Part shown: positions 34,436 to 43,051 of the stretch, in pieces
Layout of the letters: each line of letters opens with the position of its first letter
Position numbering within the stretch: the first letter of the stretch is position 1
Assembly (NCBI GenBank): GCA_017508135.1
Contig: JAFVZN010000016.1
Span: forward strand, 1 to 50,158
DNA from: Lentisphaeria bacterium
Lineage (GTDB): Bacteria; Verrucomicrobiota; Lentisphaeria; Victivallales; Victivallaceae
Reading direction: 5' to 3'
Length of the DNA stretch: 50,158 nt
Translations under genes and position numbers: made by a program
Notes under the pieces: generated by a model
The model's input: the letters and a program-made list of their open reading frames with translations, nothing else
Told to the model about the DNA's origin: nothing
The model's database searches: none

Positions 34436-34729
34436 ATGGACAGCAAAAACAGAAAATCCTGCAATTACAAATATCTTGCACTTGCCGCCGCCGCCGCAGG
34501 TGTGCTGGCTGTTGCCGGTATCATGCAGTTGAATATCCCCAAAGATAAAAATACCGTTCCGCCGGATTATGCCGCCAATATGATCGTGGCAGCAGATACC
34601 CTTTGCAATGAAAACTTCCTCGGCACCCCGCAGGCACATGAATATCTGCTGCGCGCTCTATATACCGGCAAGTTTTATGAAGAGTTCCACATCTGGCAGC
34701 AGTGGCACGATAACGGAAGGAAAAAGTGA
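34436..34729 (+). CDS. Small single-pass membrane protein
   Basis: 97 residues from the ATG at 34436. A basic start (MDSKNRKSCNYKY), one membrane helix (LALAAAAAGVLAVAGIMQL, about 13-32), then an extracytoplasmic or periplasmic domain with DTLCNENFLGTPQAHEYLLRALYTGKFYEEFHIW. No family recognised. Its stop codon overlaps the start of the next gene (TGATG), so the two are likely made together with the ABC exporter. The ribosome site is weak. Confidence 0.65.
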   Translation: MDSKNRKSCNYKYLALAAAAAGVLAVAGIMQLNIPKDKNTVPPDYAANMIVAADTLCNENFLGTPQAHEYLLRALYTGKFYEEFHIWQQWHDNGRKK

Positions 34730-36168
34730 TGAATCTCAAAAAAATTTTTTCTTCCTCATTCCTCGTCCCGATATCCTGCTTTCTGCTGATCGCAATAACA
34801 GTTCTCTGCAGCCGGCAGCAGCACACATATCAGGAATCAAACTGTTTTCTGGTCATTTACAATCACTCAAAATTACCCCTGCTGAAACTGCTCTTCGACC
34901 CGCTGCGTACCGACTGGCAGTGTTATCAGGCGCGGGAACTGAGCTATCTGGTCGATGCGCTGGATGCCAGATTCATCTACGGCTGTATAAAGTTGAAACT
35001 TGCCCACTTCTACAGCTTGAGTGCAATAATATTCACCCTCGCCGGAGCCGCATATATCAGCTCCATGCTGAGAAAACTTTATTCCGATGCGGCAGAGTAC
35101 CTCTATTATCTGCCGCCGCTGCTCTATACGCTGGTGCATCTCGACAGCATCTCCTTTTTCCGCTCCTCCAAACCGGCGGTGGCGTTCGGTACGACACTCA
35201 TATTTTTTTACTTTGCCGATCTGTTGAAGGATCCGGAAAAGTATTCCCGTATCCGTTCCCATTGGTACGCCATACTGACCATACTCCTTTTGCCTTACTT
35301 CGACCGGATGGGCTTCTTCGTCACGGCAGTTACCGCCGCAGGTTCAATAACGCTGATGCTCGCGGCGGCAACGCCGCAGGGAGAACGTTTTCAGCTTGGC
35401 AGCAAACATCTGCCGGCATTGCGCCCGATGGTCATAACGGCAACGTTGTCGGCTTTGCTTTCAGTCATCTACAACTTTCATATTGCCCCCCGGATCATCA
35501 ATGCACTCAACGGTTACTATCCGTCATTTGAATATCAGCGTCTGCCGGAAGGAAGTTTTCTCAACATAAAAGCCGGAGTGCTGTTCCTTATCGAAAATAC
35601 CGGTCACACCTTCACCGCGCTCAAGTTGAATCCGGCGGCTTTTGCCGGTATCATCATCGTTCTGCTGGTCACTGCCATCGCCTTGAATTTGCATAAATGC
35701 GATCACCTTCCGCGCTATTTTCTGCCGATATGGCTGCTCTCTCTGGGAACAATGGTTTTCTGCGCCGCGATCATCACCTGCCGCCATCCGGCAATGATGA
35801 AACCGGATGTCATCTACGGAATATATTTCCTTATCTTTGAAACGCTGTTTGTGAATTTTATCACGATTCTGCTTTTCAGCACTCCGGGAAAAACCATGCT
35901 GAAAAAAATATTGGTGTTCCTCTTTGCCGCCGGGATCGCCGCCCGCATTTTCATGACCGCTTCGCCGCCGGATAAGGATGGGCATCTGGCAATGCATCAC
36001 GCCACGACTCCATACACCATCGAAATGCTCAACCATCCGGAAAAACGCCCGGACCGGCCGTTGCCGCAATCCAGTGCCCACCTGATAAAATTCGTTCACA
36101 ATCGCCCGGGAGTTCTGCCACTGGAACTCACCAATCCCCGGTTTCGCAAACAGGATATCCGCAAATGA
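34729..36168 (+). CDS. Polytopic membrane protein of unknown function
   Basis: 479 residues. About ten hydrophobic segments, the first at 11-28, with a longer loop after TM1 (QESNCFLVIYNHSKLPLLKLLFDPLRTDWQCYQARELSYLVDAL) and a soluble C-terminal tail of about 60 residues. The arrangement resembles GT-C glycosyltransferases or polysaccharide-assembly membrane proteins, but I see no diagnostic motif. AGGAA lies 8 nt before the ATG at 34729; a GTG one codon earlier is possible. It overlaps the exporter gene by 4 bp. The gene pair suggests a role in making or exporting an envelope glycan or lipid. Confidence 0.7.
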   Translation: MNLKKIFSSSFLVPISCFLLIAITVLCSRQQHTYQESNCFLVIYNHSKLPLLKLLFDPLRTDWQCYQARELSYLVDALDARFIYGCIKLKLAHFYSLSAIIFTLAGAAYISSMLRKLYSDAAEYLYYLPPLLYTLVHLDSISFFRSSKPAVAFGTTLIFFYFADLLKDPEKYSRIRSHWYAILTILLLPYFDRMGFFVTAVTAAGSITLMLAAATPQGERFQLGSKHLPALRPMVITATLSALLSVIYNFHIAPRIINALNGYYPSFEYQRLPEGSFLNIKAGVLFLIENTGHTFTALKLNPAAFAGIIIVLLVTAIALNLHKCDHLPRYFLPIWLLSLGTMVFCAAIITCRHPAMMKPDVIYGIYFLIFETLFVNFITILLFSTPGKTMLKKILVFLFAAGIAARIFMTASPPDKDGHLAMHHATTPYTIEMLNHPEKRPDRPLPQSSAHLIKFVHNRPGVLPLELTNPRFRKQDIRK

Positions 36169-37844
36169 AAAAAGAACTTCTCATCATAAGAAAACTGTTC
36201 ACCCCGCGTGACAAAAAAAAGTTTCTGGCACTGACCGTGATGATGGCATTCTCCGGCATCATGGAGATGGCAGGTATCGGTCTGCTTGCCGGAGCCGTAG
36301 CACTCTTTCTCAACCCTGAAAGCGGATATGCGAAGAAATTTTTCGCTTCAGCGACAGCAGTTTTTCCGCAGTTGAGTTACAATCTCTTTGTCTTTTGCGT
36401 TATCTCCGCAGTGGCACTGCTGCTGATAATAAAAAATATATTTTCCCTGCTTATCATCTCATTGCAATCCAAATTTTTGCGCAGGAAACAGTGCGAACTT
36501 ACCTGTCGTTTTTTCGATATACTTTTAAATTCCGACTACCGCAGTTACATCGACCACCCGACCGACAGATACAGCGGTATCATTGAGAGAATAAAAAGGC
36601 TGTTTGACAACTTTTTCCAACCGGCACTGCAGCTGGTGGCGGATATAATCGTCATCGCCTGCCTTATCACCGCATCGCTCTTTCTTCTGCCGTGGAGTGC
36701 GATCGTTGTGATGCTCATCATGGTAGCAATGATGTTCGCCATCCACCGGATGTTCCAGAAGATAAACCGGCGCATGGGAGAAGCTCTTCACTCGGCGGAA
36801 GTCGCTGAAAACAAAATTCGTCTGGATGTATTGCTGGGCATGGAACCGGTAAAACTTTCCGGTGCAGAAGAATACTTTTCCCGCCGTTTTGCAACTGCCA
36901 ATGCAGAATATTGCCGCCGCAGTGCCACGCTTTATACGCTGGGGCAGATACCGCGTTTGTCACTGGAATCTCTGGCACTGCTGCTGGTATGCGCGATTTT
37001 CGCATTGCTGCTCTCATCCGGCACCGCAAGGGAAGAGATCATATTGGTCTTTACGATCATCGTGGCGGCGATGGCGCGGGTGCTTCCGGCACTCAGCAGA
37101 GCGCATTACAGTCTGACACAGTTGAAGCAATATTCGGTACTGCTTGAAGAGTTTACCGACAACTTCGATACCGTCCGGACGGAACCTGCCCCCGCAGACA
37201 CCGGCGTTATCCCCCCGGCAGGAAGTGATATCGTGCTGAAAGATGTTTCATTTTCTTATATGGAAGATACTCCGGTGATAAGCAATCTTTCCTGCATCTT
37301 TGCCGCCGGAAAGATCACCGGCATCGCCGGCAGATCCGGCATGGGAAAAACTACGCTGATAAATCTTCTTTCCGGCTTGTTCACTCCGGCAAGCGGCACG
37401 GTCTGCGCGGGGGAAGTGCCGATTTGCCATAATCTTCCGGCATGGAGAAAGCAGATCGCCGTGGTTCCGCAGAATCCGTTCATCTTTTCCGGAACACTCC
37501 GGGAGAACATCGTTATCGGCATCCCGGAAAGTGAAGTCGATGATGAAAAGATCATCCGCGTACTGCGCGATGCCCAGATCCCGGAGTTTGCCTGCGATCT
37601 GGATAAAAAACTTGATCCCCGCTCCGGACTTTCCGGCGGTCAGCGTCAGCGTATCGCCATCGCCCGCGCTCTTTACCGGGAACCGGCGGTGCTGATACTG
37701 GACGAAGCCACAAGTGCCCTTGATGAACAAACTGAAAACGGTCTGCTGGAAGTTCTCCACGCGCTCCGGGGAAAGACCACCGTCATCGTCATCAGTCACC
37801 GGCAGGATACACTTGCCACCTGCGACCGGACAATTTCACTTTGA
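36165..37844 (+). CDS. ABC exporter (membrane + ATPase), MsbA/PglK-like
   Basis: 559 residues, a half-transporter. Six membrane helices in residues 20-315, then the ATPase: Walker A GRSGMGKTT (389-397), Q-loop VPQNPFIFSGTLRENI, signature [15 protein letters not shown] (489-503), Walker B VLILDEATSALD (509-520), and H-loop ISHR. It would work as a homodimer, flipping a lipid or lipid-linked glycan outward; PglK and MsbA are the nearest well-known types. Its ATG overlaps the membrane protein gene by 4 bp (ATGA). It converges with the DciA-like gene (35 bp between). Confidence 0.92.
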   Translation: MKKELLIIRKLFTPRDKKKFLALTVMMAFSGIMEMAGIGLLAGAVALFLNPESGYAKKFFASATAVFPQLSYNLFVFCVISAVALLLIIKNIFSLLIISLQSKFLRRKQCELTCRFFDILLNSDYRSYIDHPTDRYSGIIERIKRLFDNFFQPALQLVADIIVIACLITASLFLLPWSAIVVMLIMVAMMFAIHRMFQKINRRMGEALHSAEVAENKIRLDVLLGMEPVKLSGAEEYFSRRFATANAEYCRRSATLYTLGQIPRLSLESLALLLVCAIFALLLSSGTAREEIILVFTIIVAAMARVLPALSRAHYSLTQLKQYSVLLEEFTDNFDTVRTEPAPADTGVIPPAGSDIVLKDVSFSYMEDTPVISNLSCIFAAGKITGIAGRSGMGKTTLINLLSGLFTPASGTVCAGEVPICHNLPAWRKQIAVVPQNPFIFSGTLRENIVIGIPESEVDDEKIIRVLRDAQIPEFACDLDKKLDPRSGLSGGQRQRIAIARALYREPAVLILDEATSALDEQTENGLLEVLHALRGKTTVIVISHRQDTLATCDRTISL

Positions 37845-37879
37845 GAATCCGGCTGAGCGGGGGGAAAGCTCCGCGTTCA

Positions 37880-38311
37880 TCAACGTCCGGAGCCGACTGT
37901 AAAAATAATGTCGCGGCAAATTTCGCCGGAAACGACTTTGTTTATCGACTGCATGAAAATATCTTTGGAGGGCGCAAGTTCCGCTATCAGCGCGCTGTGC
38001 CGCACCTCAATGGTCAACACTCCGTCACGATACTGCCGGGGAGCGGTAAATGCGGCAAAGGATCCGACAATGGTATTCCATTGGGATTTCAGTGCGGCGA
38101 CCACACTGCTCTTGTTCCGGCATGACGGTTCCAGAAGCACACTGTCGATAAGTTTGCCGATATTTTCCGGCTGCGCCGTATGTGCGGCGATCTCGACCTG
38201 CGCCCGTTCATCGCCATACCACGATGCCAGCAGATCATAACGTGTCCTCCGTTTGCCGTAATTGCGCGGAGGGATATTGAAGGGACTCTCTTTTTTGCCG
38301 GAATTTTTCAT
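37880..38311 (-). CDS. DciA-like protein (DUF721)
   Basis: 143 residues. The C-terminal half matches the DUF721/DciA fold: WNTIVGSFAAFTAP, then DGVLTIEVRHSALIAELAPSKDIFMQSINKVV. DciA is the ancestral bacterial replicative-helicase (DnaB) operator. The N-terminal 50 residues are basic and disordered-looking, as is usual. Its start overlaps the preceding gene by 4 bp. Loading of DnaB is inferred from family. Confidence 0.8.
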   Translation of the reverse strand: MKNSGKKESPFNIPPRNYGKRRTRYDLLASWYGDERAQVEIAAHTAQPENIGKLIDSVLLEPSCRNKSSVVAALKSQWNTIVGSFAAFTAPRQYRDGVLTIEVRHSALIAELAPSKDIFMQSINKVVSGEICRDIIFTVGSGR

Positions 38312-38682
38312 ATATTCACATTTGCTCCGACCATGTAAAGCGGCAGAAGCAGTGAGTGCAGTATCAACCGGATGGGAGCGACCACCCCGCCCCGGATGAC
38401 ATGCACGACTCCGGAATGGAACTTTTTAAACGGAGCACCCAGAGTCATTTCCAGAAGTCCATACGGCAGATAAAGCATATGAAACGCATCTTTGCCGACT
38501 TTCATCAATCCGTTACCGGTACCGATCAGACTTTTGACCACATAGGGACGCGCAACTTCAGCAGCTTTTATCGCCACCGGAGCCAGCACCATCATGGTCA
38601 CTGGATCAATAGCCTGCGCCCGGGGCGCAAAGACCGGCAGCAGCAGCAGCAATGTCAGAAAGACCAGAAACGTTTTTTTCAT
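38308..38682 (-). CDS. Hypothetical exported protein
   Basis: 124 residues. A clear signal peptide (MKKTFLVFLTLLLLLPVFAPRAQA) is followed by about 100 residues of alternating small and hydrophobic helices (VTMMVLAPVAIKAAEVARPYVV, RGGVVAPIRLILHSLLLPLYMVGANVNI). It may be periplasmic or membrane-associated. No family recognised. It overlaps the dciA-like gene by 4 bp. A 5-bp hairpin (ACCGG/CCGGT, 38697-38712) lies in its 5' leader. Confidence 0.6.
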   Translation of the reverse strand: MKKTFLVFLTLLLLLPVFAPRAQAIDPVTMMVLAPVAIKAAEVARPYVVKSLIGTGNGLMKVGKDAFHMLYLPYGLLEMTLGAPFKKFHSGVVHVIRGGVVAPIRLILHSLLLPLYMVGANVNI

Positions 38683-38723
38683 AAACCCGACGATACACCG
38701 GTTCTCCCCGGTACTCCTTTTTG

Positions 38724-38752
38724 ATTGTTTTTCAGTACAGTAAAAGTGTCAA
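38724..38752 (-). promoter_or_regulatory. Possible promoter for the exported protein and dciA
   Basis: Minus strand: -35 TTGACA (38747-38752), 17-bp spacer, weak -10 AACAAT (38724-38729). Confidence 0.4.
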
Positions 38753-38802
38753 CGTTTTACTATACACCCCAATACAGATTATTTCCAATGCAAAAGCGCG
38801 CT

Positions 38803-39918
38803 TCATCCGATTATTGCTGAAATTTCTTCCAGCATCCGCAGAGAAGCATCCGGACGGGCGAGCTGTTTTGCCGCCATACCGCGTTCAGCAAGTTTACCGT
38901 TTCCGGCGCAAACTTCATTGTTCAACAGTTCAACAGCTTTTTCCACACTGAAATCTTCGTTGCCAATAACCAACGCCGCGCCGTTGCGTTCAAAATATTC
39001 AGCATTATCCTGCTGATGGCCTTCGGCGGCATAGGGATACGGGATCAGAAACGCACCTTTTCCGAAGAGAGCCAGTTCAGCAAGTGTACTGCCGCCGGAG
39101 CGGGAGAATACCGCATCCGCGCTCCCGAGGAAATATTCCATGCGGTCACTGGATTCCAGAAGCAGAACCGGGAACGCAGCATCGCTGTACAATTTTTCAG
39201 TCTCAACTTTTTTCCCTTTGCCGCACAGATGCAGAACCTGGATATCCTGCGCCCCGCACGCTTTCAACGCCTGCGGCAAAACCGAATTGAAGACGGCGGC
39301 CCCCTGACTTCCTCCGAAAATCAAGATGGTGGTGTTCTCTTCTTTCAATTCACAGCCGAAGGCGGCATTGAGCTTATCCAACGCCTCCTTGCGGCTGATG
39401 CCGGCACATTCAAGCAGTTCCGGACGCACCGGCATACCCACATCGCTCACCCGGCACCGGCATTTATCACCGTTGACCGCCGGAAATCCGGCACCGAGCA
39501 GCTTTGCCCACCGGGAAAATATCCGGTTTCCCCTGCCGATACGGGCGTTGCCGTCATGGAGAAATACCGGAACATGACACTTCAAAGCTCCAAGCAACAC
39601 CGGAGTCATGGCAAATGAGCCCATGCCCAGCACCGCCTGCGGCGAAAATTCTTTCACGGTTTGAACCGATTCACGATATCCCCGGCACAAGCCCCGCAGA
39701 AAAGCCAACGGTTTCCGCTTCCACGACGGCATCACCGGAAGTGCGACCGCTTTTATTCTGAAATTTTCAGCACATTGCGCCTGACTCTGAGCATTCACCC
39801 CGGAGAGCAGAAGCATCACCTCTCCGCCCTGTTTCCGGAAAGTCCGCGCTATGCTCAATCCCGGGAAAAAGTGTCCTCCGGTTCCACCGCAACTGATGAT
39901 CAAACGTTCAAGTTTCAT
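38803..39918 (-). CDS. murG: MurG, undecaprenyldiphospho-muramoylpentapeptide GlcNAc transferase
   Basis: 371 residues, normal length. N-terminal glycine loop IISCGGTGGHFFPGLSIA (8-25), the second Gly-rich motif ILIFGGSQGAAVFNSVLP, and the C-terminal UDP-GlcNAc pocket SDRMEYFLGSADAVFSRSGGSTLAELALFGK with YPYAAEGHQQDNAEYF. It adds GlcNAc to lipid I to give lipid II on the inner face of the membrane. Starts 3 nt after ftsW. The pyrophosphorylase two genes upstream could supply its donor UDP-GlcNAc. Confidence 0.97.
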   Translation of the reverse strand: MKLERLIISCGGTGGHFFPGLSIARTFRKQGGEVMLLLSGVNAQSQAQCAENFRIKAVALPVMPSWKRKPLAFLRGLCRGYRESVQTVKEFSPQAVLGMGSFAMTPVLLGALKCHVPVFLHDGNARIGRGNRIFSRWAKLLGAGFPAVNGDKCRCRVSDVGMPVRPELLECAGISRKEALDKLNAAFGCELKEENTTILIFGGSQGAAVFNSVLPQALKACGAQDIQVLHLCGKGKKVETEKLYSDAAFPVLLLESSDRMEYFLGSADAVFSRSGGSTLAELALFGKGAFLIPYPYAAEGHQQDNAEYFERNGAALVIGNEDFSVEKAVELLNNEVCAGNGKLAERGMAAKQLARPDASLRMLEEISAIIG

Positions 39919-39921
39919 CTT

Positions 39922-41157
39922 TCAATACCCTCCATCTTCCTCATCCTGCCGACGCCGCCAGAAGCAGCGGTAACCGGGATTATCCGTATACGCCGAGATC
40001 GCCACCAGGATTCCGGTCGAAATCATACACCCCAGCAGATTACTGCCGCCGTAACTGATAAACGGTGCCGGCATACCTTTCGTCGGAAACACGCCGGACA
40101 TGGCTCCGAAATTTATCGCCGCCTGAAGCATAACACCGATGACCAGTGCCCACGCCATGAGCATACCGCAGCGTTCCTTGGCTTTCAAGGCGATACGCAC
40201 CGCGAAAAATCCCCACAATGTGTAGAGAAGCAGTACAATGATTATCCCGGCGAACCCCAGTTCCTCTCCGACGATGGCAAGGATGAAGTCAGTCTGTTTC
40301 TCCGGCAGATAGTCCGCTTTGAACCGGCTCTTGGTCAAGCCGACACCGAGCCATGAACCACTGCCCAGTGCCAGAAGCGAAAACCACAGCTGCATACCTT
40401 TCTCCGTCTGATGCGCCTCCGGGTCAAGAAAAATCGTCATGCGCGCCCAGCGCATGGCATCAAACATCCGTATACACAGCACGATGATCCCGGAGGCAAC
40501 CATCGGAATAAGCCAGTACAACCAATGCAACCCCGCAGCAAAAGCAGTAAAAAATGCCACCGCCCCCACCAGTGCCGTAGTTCCGAGATCGTTTCCGAGC
40601 CAGATCAGCCCCATCATCGTGCCGACGACTGCGGCGAGAGTGTATATACTGTTGCGCAACTTCGACCAGCGGGTGAAAGTACGCAGATTTTCCGAACAGT
40701 ACCACGCAACAAAGATCGCCACCGCTATCTTCGCCATCTCCGACGGCTGAAAGGTAAATCCGCCAAGATGTATCCACCGGTGTGCGCCGTTGACCGCCCG
40801 TCCGCATCGCGCCCAGATCAGCAGCAGCGCGGTTCCTCCGAGCAGATAATAAGAGAGTTTCGCCAACAGCTTATGCCCCATGAAGAACGCCGTTGTACCG
40901 CAGACGACACCGATTATCATCCAGGCGAACTGGTTGCGGAAAAGCGATGCCGTCCCCGTGCCGTTGAAATGACTGGTCGCTGAATATATCATCATCAGCC
41001 CGAACGCGATCAATACCACGGTCGTCAACAGCAATCCCAGACCGTTATTGAAACTGGACGACTCCTCGACTTCTTCCGGCAAAGCGGAGTCGGCAAGATC
41101 GCTGTCGCTCATTGAAGCGGCGAACTCTGTCAAACGATTGTGTTTCTTCTTGCTCAT
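39922..41157 (-). CDS. ftsW: FtsW/RodA-family peptidoglycan glycosyltransferase
   Basis: 411 residues from the ATG at 41157, which has AGAAGG 7 nt upstream; the open frame extends to 41190. About ten membrane helices. SEDS motifs: WIHLGGFTFQPSEMAKIAVAIF, YLPEKQTDFILAIVGEELGF and ISYGGSNLLGCMISTGIL. It polymerises lipid II at the septum. The long cytoplasmic N terminus (about 50 residues, acidic and Ser-rich) is unusual but unremarkable. The start overlaps the pyrophosphorylase stop by 4 bp (ATGA). Placement next to murG favours FtsW over RodA. Confidence 0.93.
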   Translation of the reverse strand: MSKKKHNRLTEFAASMSDSDLADSALPEEVEESSSFNNGLGLLLTTVVLIAFGLMMIYSATSHFNGTGTASLFRNQFAWMIIGVVCGTTAFFMGHKLLAKLSYYLLGGTALLLIWARCGRAVNGAHRWIHLGGFTFQPSEMAKIAVAIFVAWYCSENLRTFTRWSKLRNSIYTLAAVVGTMMGLIWLGNDLGTTALVGAVAFFTAFAAGLHWLYWLIPMVASGIIVLCIRMFDAMRWARMTIFLDPEAHQTEKGMQLWFSLLALGSGSWLGVGLTKSRFKADYLPEKQTDFILAIVGEELGFAGIIIVLLLYTLWGFFAVRIALKAKERCGMLMAWALVIGVMLQAAINFGAMSGVFPTKGMPAPFISYGGSNLLGCMISTGILVAISAYTDNPGYRCFWRRRQDEEDGGY

Positions 41158-42575
41158 AAAACGACCTTCTGTCCGGGCAATATCCGGCAAAGCCCGATTT
41201 CACCGGCAAACTCAAAAGCATCTTCATCATCCGCAACCAGTGCCGGATCGATTTCAATGACCGCATCCAGCACCCCGTCTTCGTTATAAGGCATAATAAC
41301 TCCGGCGGCAGCCAGACGGGAGGCGTTGCGTTCCGAAATCATCCGGCGGCAGCTTTCCACCGAGTCCACTCCGGAAATATTCTTCGTCGGAGCAAAGATC
41401 TTTGCCCGGTCGCCTTCCAGCAGAACAACTTTTTCCGCCATCGGCAGTGCATCGAAGATGAAAGACTCCAATTTGACCCCGTTGGGAGCATCCGGAGTGA
41501 CCGTATCGCCGCACTCATTCAAAAACGGGATCTTCTTATCCGCACGGTGCCAGGGGAGCTTGAGTGAATTTCCGGCGGTAAGACGTTCAATAAAACTCCG
41601 GGCAAAGACATGGATCGCCGGACTTCCGGCAGAGAACTGCAGGGAACCGTCATCGTTGCGCCGCTCAGCAAGAACATCCGGAAGATCGCTGTATTCGATG
41701 ATTTGAGTCCTGCCGTTGCTGACACAGAAATTACCCAGCTTTTCAAACGGTCCGGTCTTGGAGAGAACGATCGCGCCGACTTCCGCTTTCTGCAGTGCCA
41801 GCAAACCGGCAAAGCGGGGGGAGATCACGTCGACCAGCGGGTTGTCCACCTGAAAATAGGAGACATATTCGCTGCCGTCACGCACCATCTTATCCAACGC
41901 GCCCGACCGGCGCAGAGCGAGAAGCGTTCCGCCGTGACCGTCCGGAGCCAGGGCAAGGGAATCTTTTGCACTGAGAATAAGTTTTCCGTCAAGGTCAAAC
42001 GCCGGCATCGTACCCTGGGTAAAGAAGAAAACATCACTTTCAGCCAAACCGAAAAACTTTTTCTCCCGGAAAAATTTCTCCGTCGCCGCCCGGTTGATCG
42101 GACTGGTCATGATATACCACGGAATGACAACACCGTACTTTTTACCGAGCCGCCGGATGGAACCGGCAAAATATTCAAAGAGACTCCGGTCGGTCACCGG
42201 TCCGATGGGATAAGTTCCTTTGGGAGCATCGAAGCCCAAACGGGTCCCCTGCCCTCCGGCAACGGTCAGACAGCACACTTTTCCGGAGGCGATAAGCTCT
42301 TTGCCCAGCTCATCGGCATCGGAATAAAGGTCAAAATTATCTCCGTCATCGAGCCGGTAATATTCAGCAGGAGACAGATCTTCCGGAATAACCGTTTCCG
42401 GACGGTGCAAAACATACTGTTCAGCAAGTTCCGGCAACGCCTCCCAGTCGATATCCGCAAGCTGAGAAAGCAGTGTTTCCTGCCCGGCATCATCAAGTTC
42501 ATCAAAATATTGCAGAACGTGCAGCTGTCCGGCGGCGGCTATGCGTTCCTTCAAATCACCATTGATCTTCAACAT
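41154..42575 (-). CDS. UDP-GlcNAc/UDP-sugar pyrophosphorylase, eukaryotic (UAP/AGX) type
   Basis: 473 residues. Nucleotide motif LTVAGGQGTRLGFDAPKGTYPIGP (103-126), IMTSPINRAATEKFF, FFTQGTMPAFDLDGK, LALAPDGHGGTLLALRRSG, and FQVDNPLVDVISPRFAG all match the UDPGP family of the UAP1/AGX group, which makes UDP-GlcNAc or UDP-GalNAc from UTP and HexNAc-1-P. Most bacteria use GlmU instead. Its position, 4-bp overlap with ftsW and then murG, suggests it feeds peptidoglycan precursor synthesis. AGGAG lies before the ATG. UDP-glucose pyrophosphorylase activity cannot be excluded. Confidence 0.88.
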   Translation of the reverse strand: MLKINGDLKERIAAAGQLHVLQYFDELDDAGQETLLSQLADIDWEALPELAEQYVLHRPETVIPEDLSPAEYYRLDDGDNFDLYSDADELGKELIASGKVCCLTVAGGQGTRLGFDAPKGTYPIGPVTDRSLFEYFAGSIRRLGKKYGVVIPWYIMTSPINRAATEKFFREKKFFGLAESDVFFFTQGTMPAFDLDGKLILSAKDSLALAPDGHGGTLLALRRSGALDKMVRDGSEYVSYFQVDNPLVDVISPRFAGLLALQKAEVGAIVLSKTGPFEKLGNFCVSNGRTQIIEYSDLPDVLAERRNDDGSLQFSAGSPAIHVFARSFIERLTAGNSLKLPWHRADKKIPFLNECGDTVTPDAPNGVKLESFIFDALPMAEKVVLLEGDRAKIFAPTKNISGVDSVESCRRMISERNASRLAAAGVIMPYNEDGVLDAVIEIDPALVADDEDAFEFAGEIGLCRILPGQKVVL

Positions 42576-42597
42576 TACAAATTCTCCTGAAATTTAA

Positions 42598-42626
42598 ATT
42601 ATAGGCTTACAGCAAATATAATATCA
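42598..42626 (-). promoter_or_regulatory. Predicted promoter for the pyrophosphorylase-ftsW-murG operon
   Basis: Minus strand: consensus -10 TATAAT (42598-42603), 17-bp spacer, poor -35 TGATAT (42621-42626), 23 bp upstream of the ATG. Confidence 0.5.
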
Positions 42627-42676
42627 TGCCGCATAAATTTCCACTGAAAAAAAATAAATTTACCAAATTTTTTATA

Positions 42677-42769
42677 CAGATATCCCATGATTTTTCAAAA
42701 ACAGTGTTTTTTATCACTGTTTGCGCAGAGAAAATTCTGATTTTCAAAAAGTAATTTTGTCAGATTTTG
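42677..42769 (+). repeat. Left copy of a 93-bp inverted repeat bounding a 6-kb segment
   Basis: Begins CAGATATCCCAT and ends ATTTTGTCAGATTTTG. The reverse complement of 48598-48690 matches it without gaps over 93 positions, about 67 identical by hand count, with the two ends almost perfectly conserved. A shared TCGCGACCGGC lies further inside (42792-42802 here; reverse complement of 48518-48528). Inside this copy CAGTG...CACTG (42706-42719) forms a small hairpin. No gene lies in 42,576-43,378 besides the repeats listed. Confidence 0.75.
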
Positions 42770-42809
42770 CAAAGATCGCACAATGCCATGATCGCGACCG
42801 GCTTGTCAG

Positions 42810-42858
42810 GGCGTAGATATTATGAGAGACACAAGAGGTCTCTCATAATATCTACGCC
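42810..42858. repeat. Perfect 21-bp palindromic hairpin
   Basis: Left arm 42810-42830, 7-nt loop ACAAGAG (42831-42837), right arm 42838-42858, all 21 pairs matched. The stem continues after an internal loop through CTTGT (42802-42806) and ACAAG (42862-42866). A degenerate copy lies at 30132-30170 in the opposite orientation. No T-tract, so not a standard terminator; it looks like a dispersed palindromic element. Confidence 0.85.
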
Positions 42859-42899
42859 GGAACAAGGTGTACTACTTAAAAACCACCTTACCCGCAGTT

Positions 42900-43022
42900 A
42901 TGAGGACGGCGTAAGCCGCCCGGAATGCCGCAGAGCGAGGTCTCCGGAAAATCGACTGCAACCGTCGAGTGCGAAGCACGAGCGGCGAGGCGGCTCTCCC
43001 GCCGCCGCAGGGAGATTTTTTG
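42900..43022 (+). repeat. Tandem structured repeat, copy 1 (123 nt)
   Basis: Matches copy 2 (43052-43174) at 120 of 123 positions; period 152 nt. Internal pairings: CGGC/GCCG around GTAA, CCGGA/TCCGG, TCGAC/GTCGA, GTGC/GCAC around GAA, GCGGCG/CGCCGC, and a final terminator hairpin. Candidate small structured RNA or a repeat element; no separate promoter is visible. Confidence 0.8.
42995..43021 (+). terminator. Terminator-like end of repeat copy 1
   Basis: TCTCCC (42995-43000) pairs with GGGAGA (43010-43015), 9-nt loop, then TTTTTT. Confidence 0.6.
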
Positions 43023-43051
43023 TGTAAACAAACAACTACCACACTCAAGGC

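Noticed and set aside
42810..42858. 21-bp hairpin as an ordinary terminator
   Set aside because: No T-tract follows on either strand, and a decayed copy occurs elsewhere, so a repeat element fits better.
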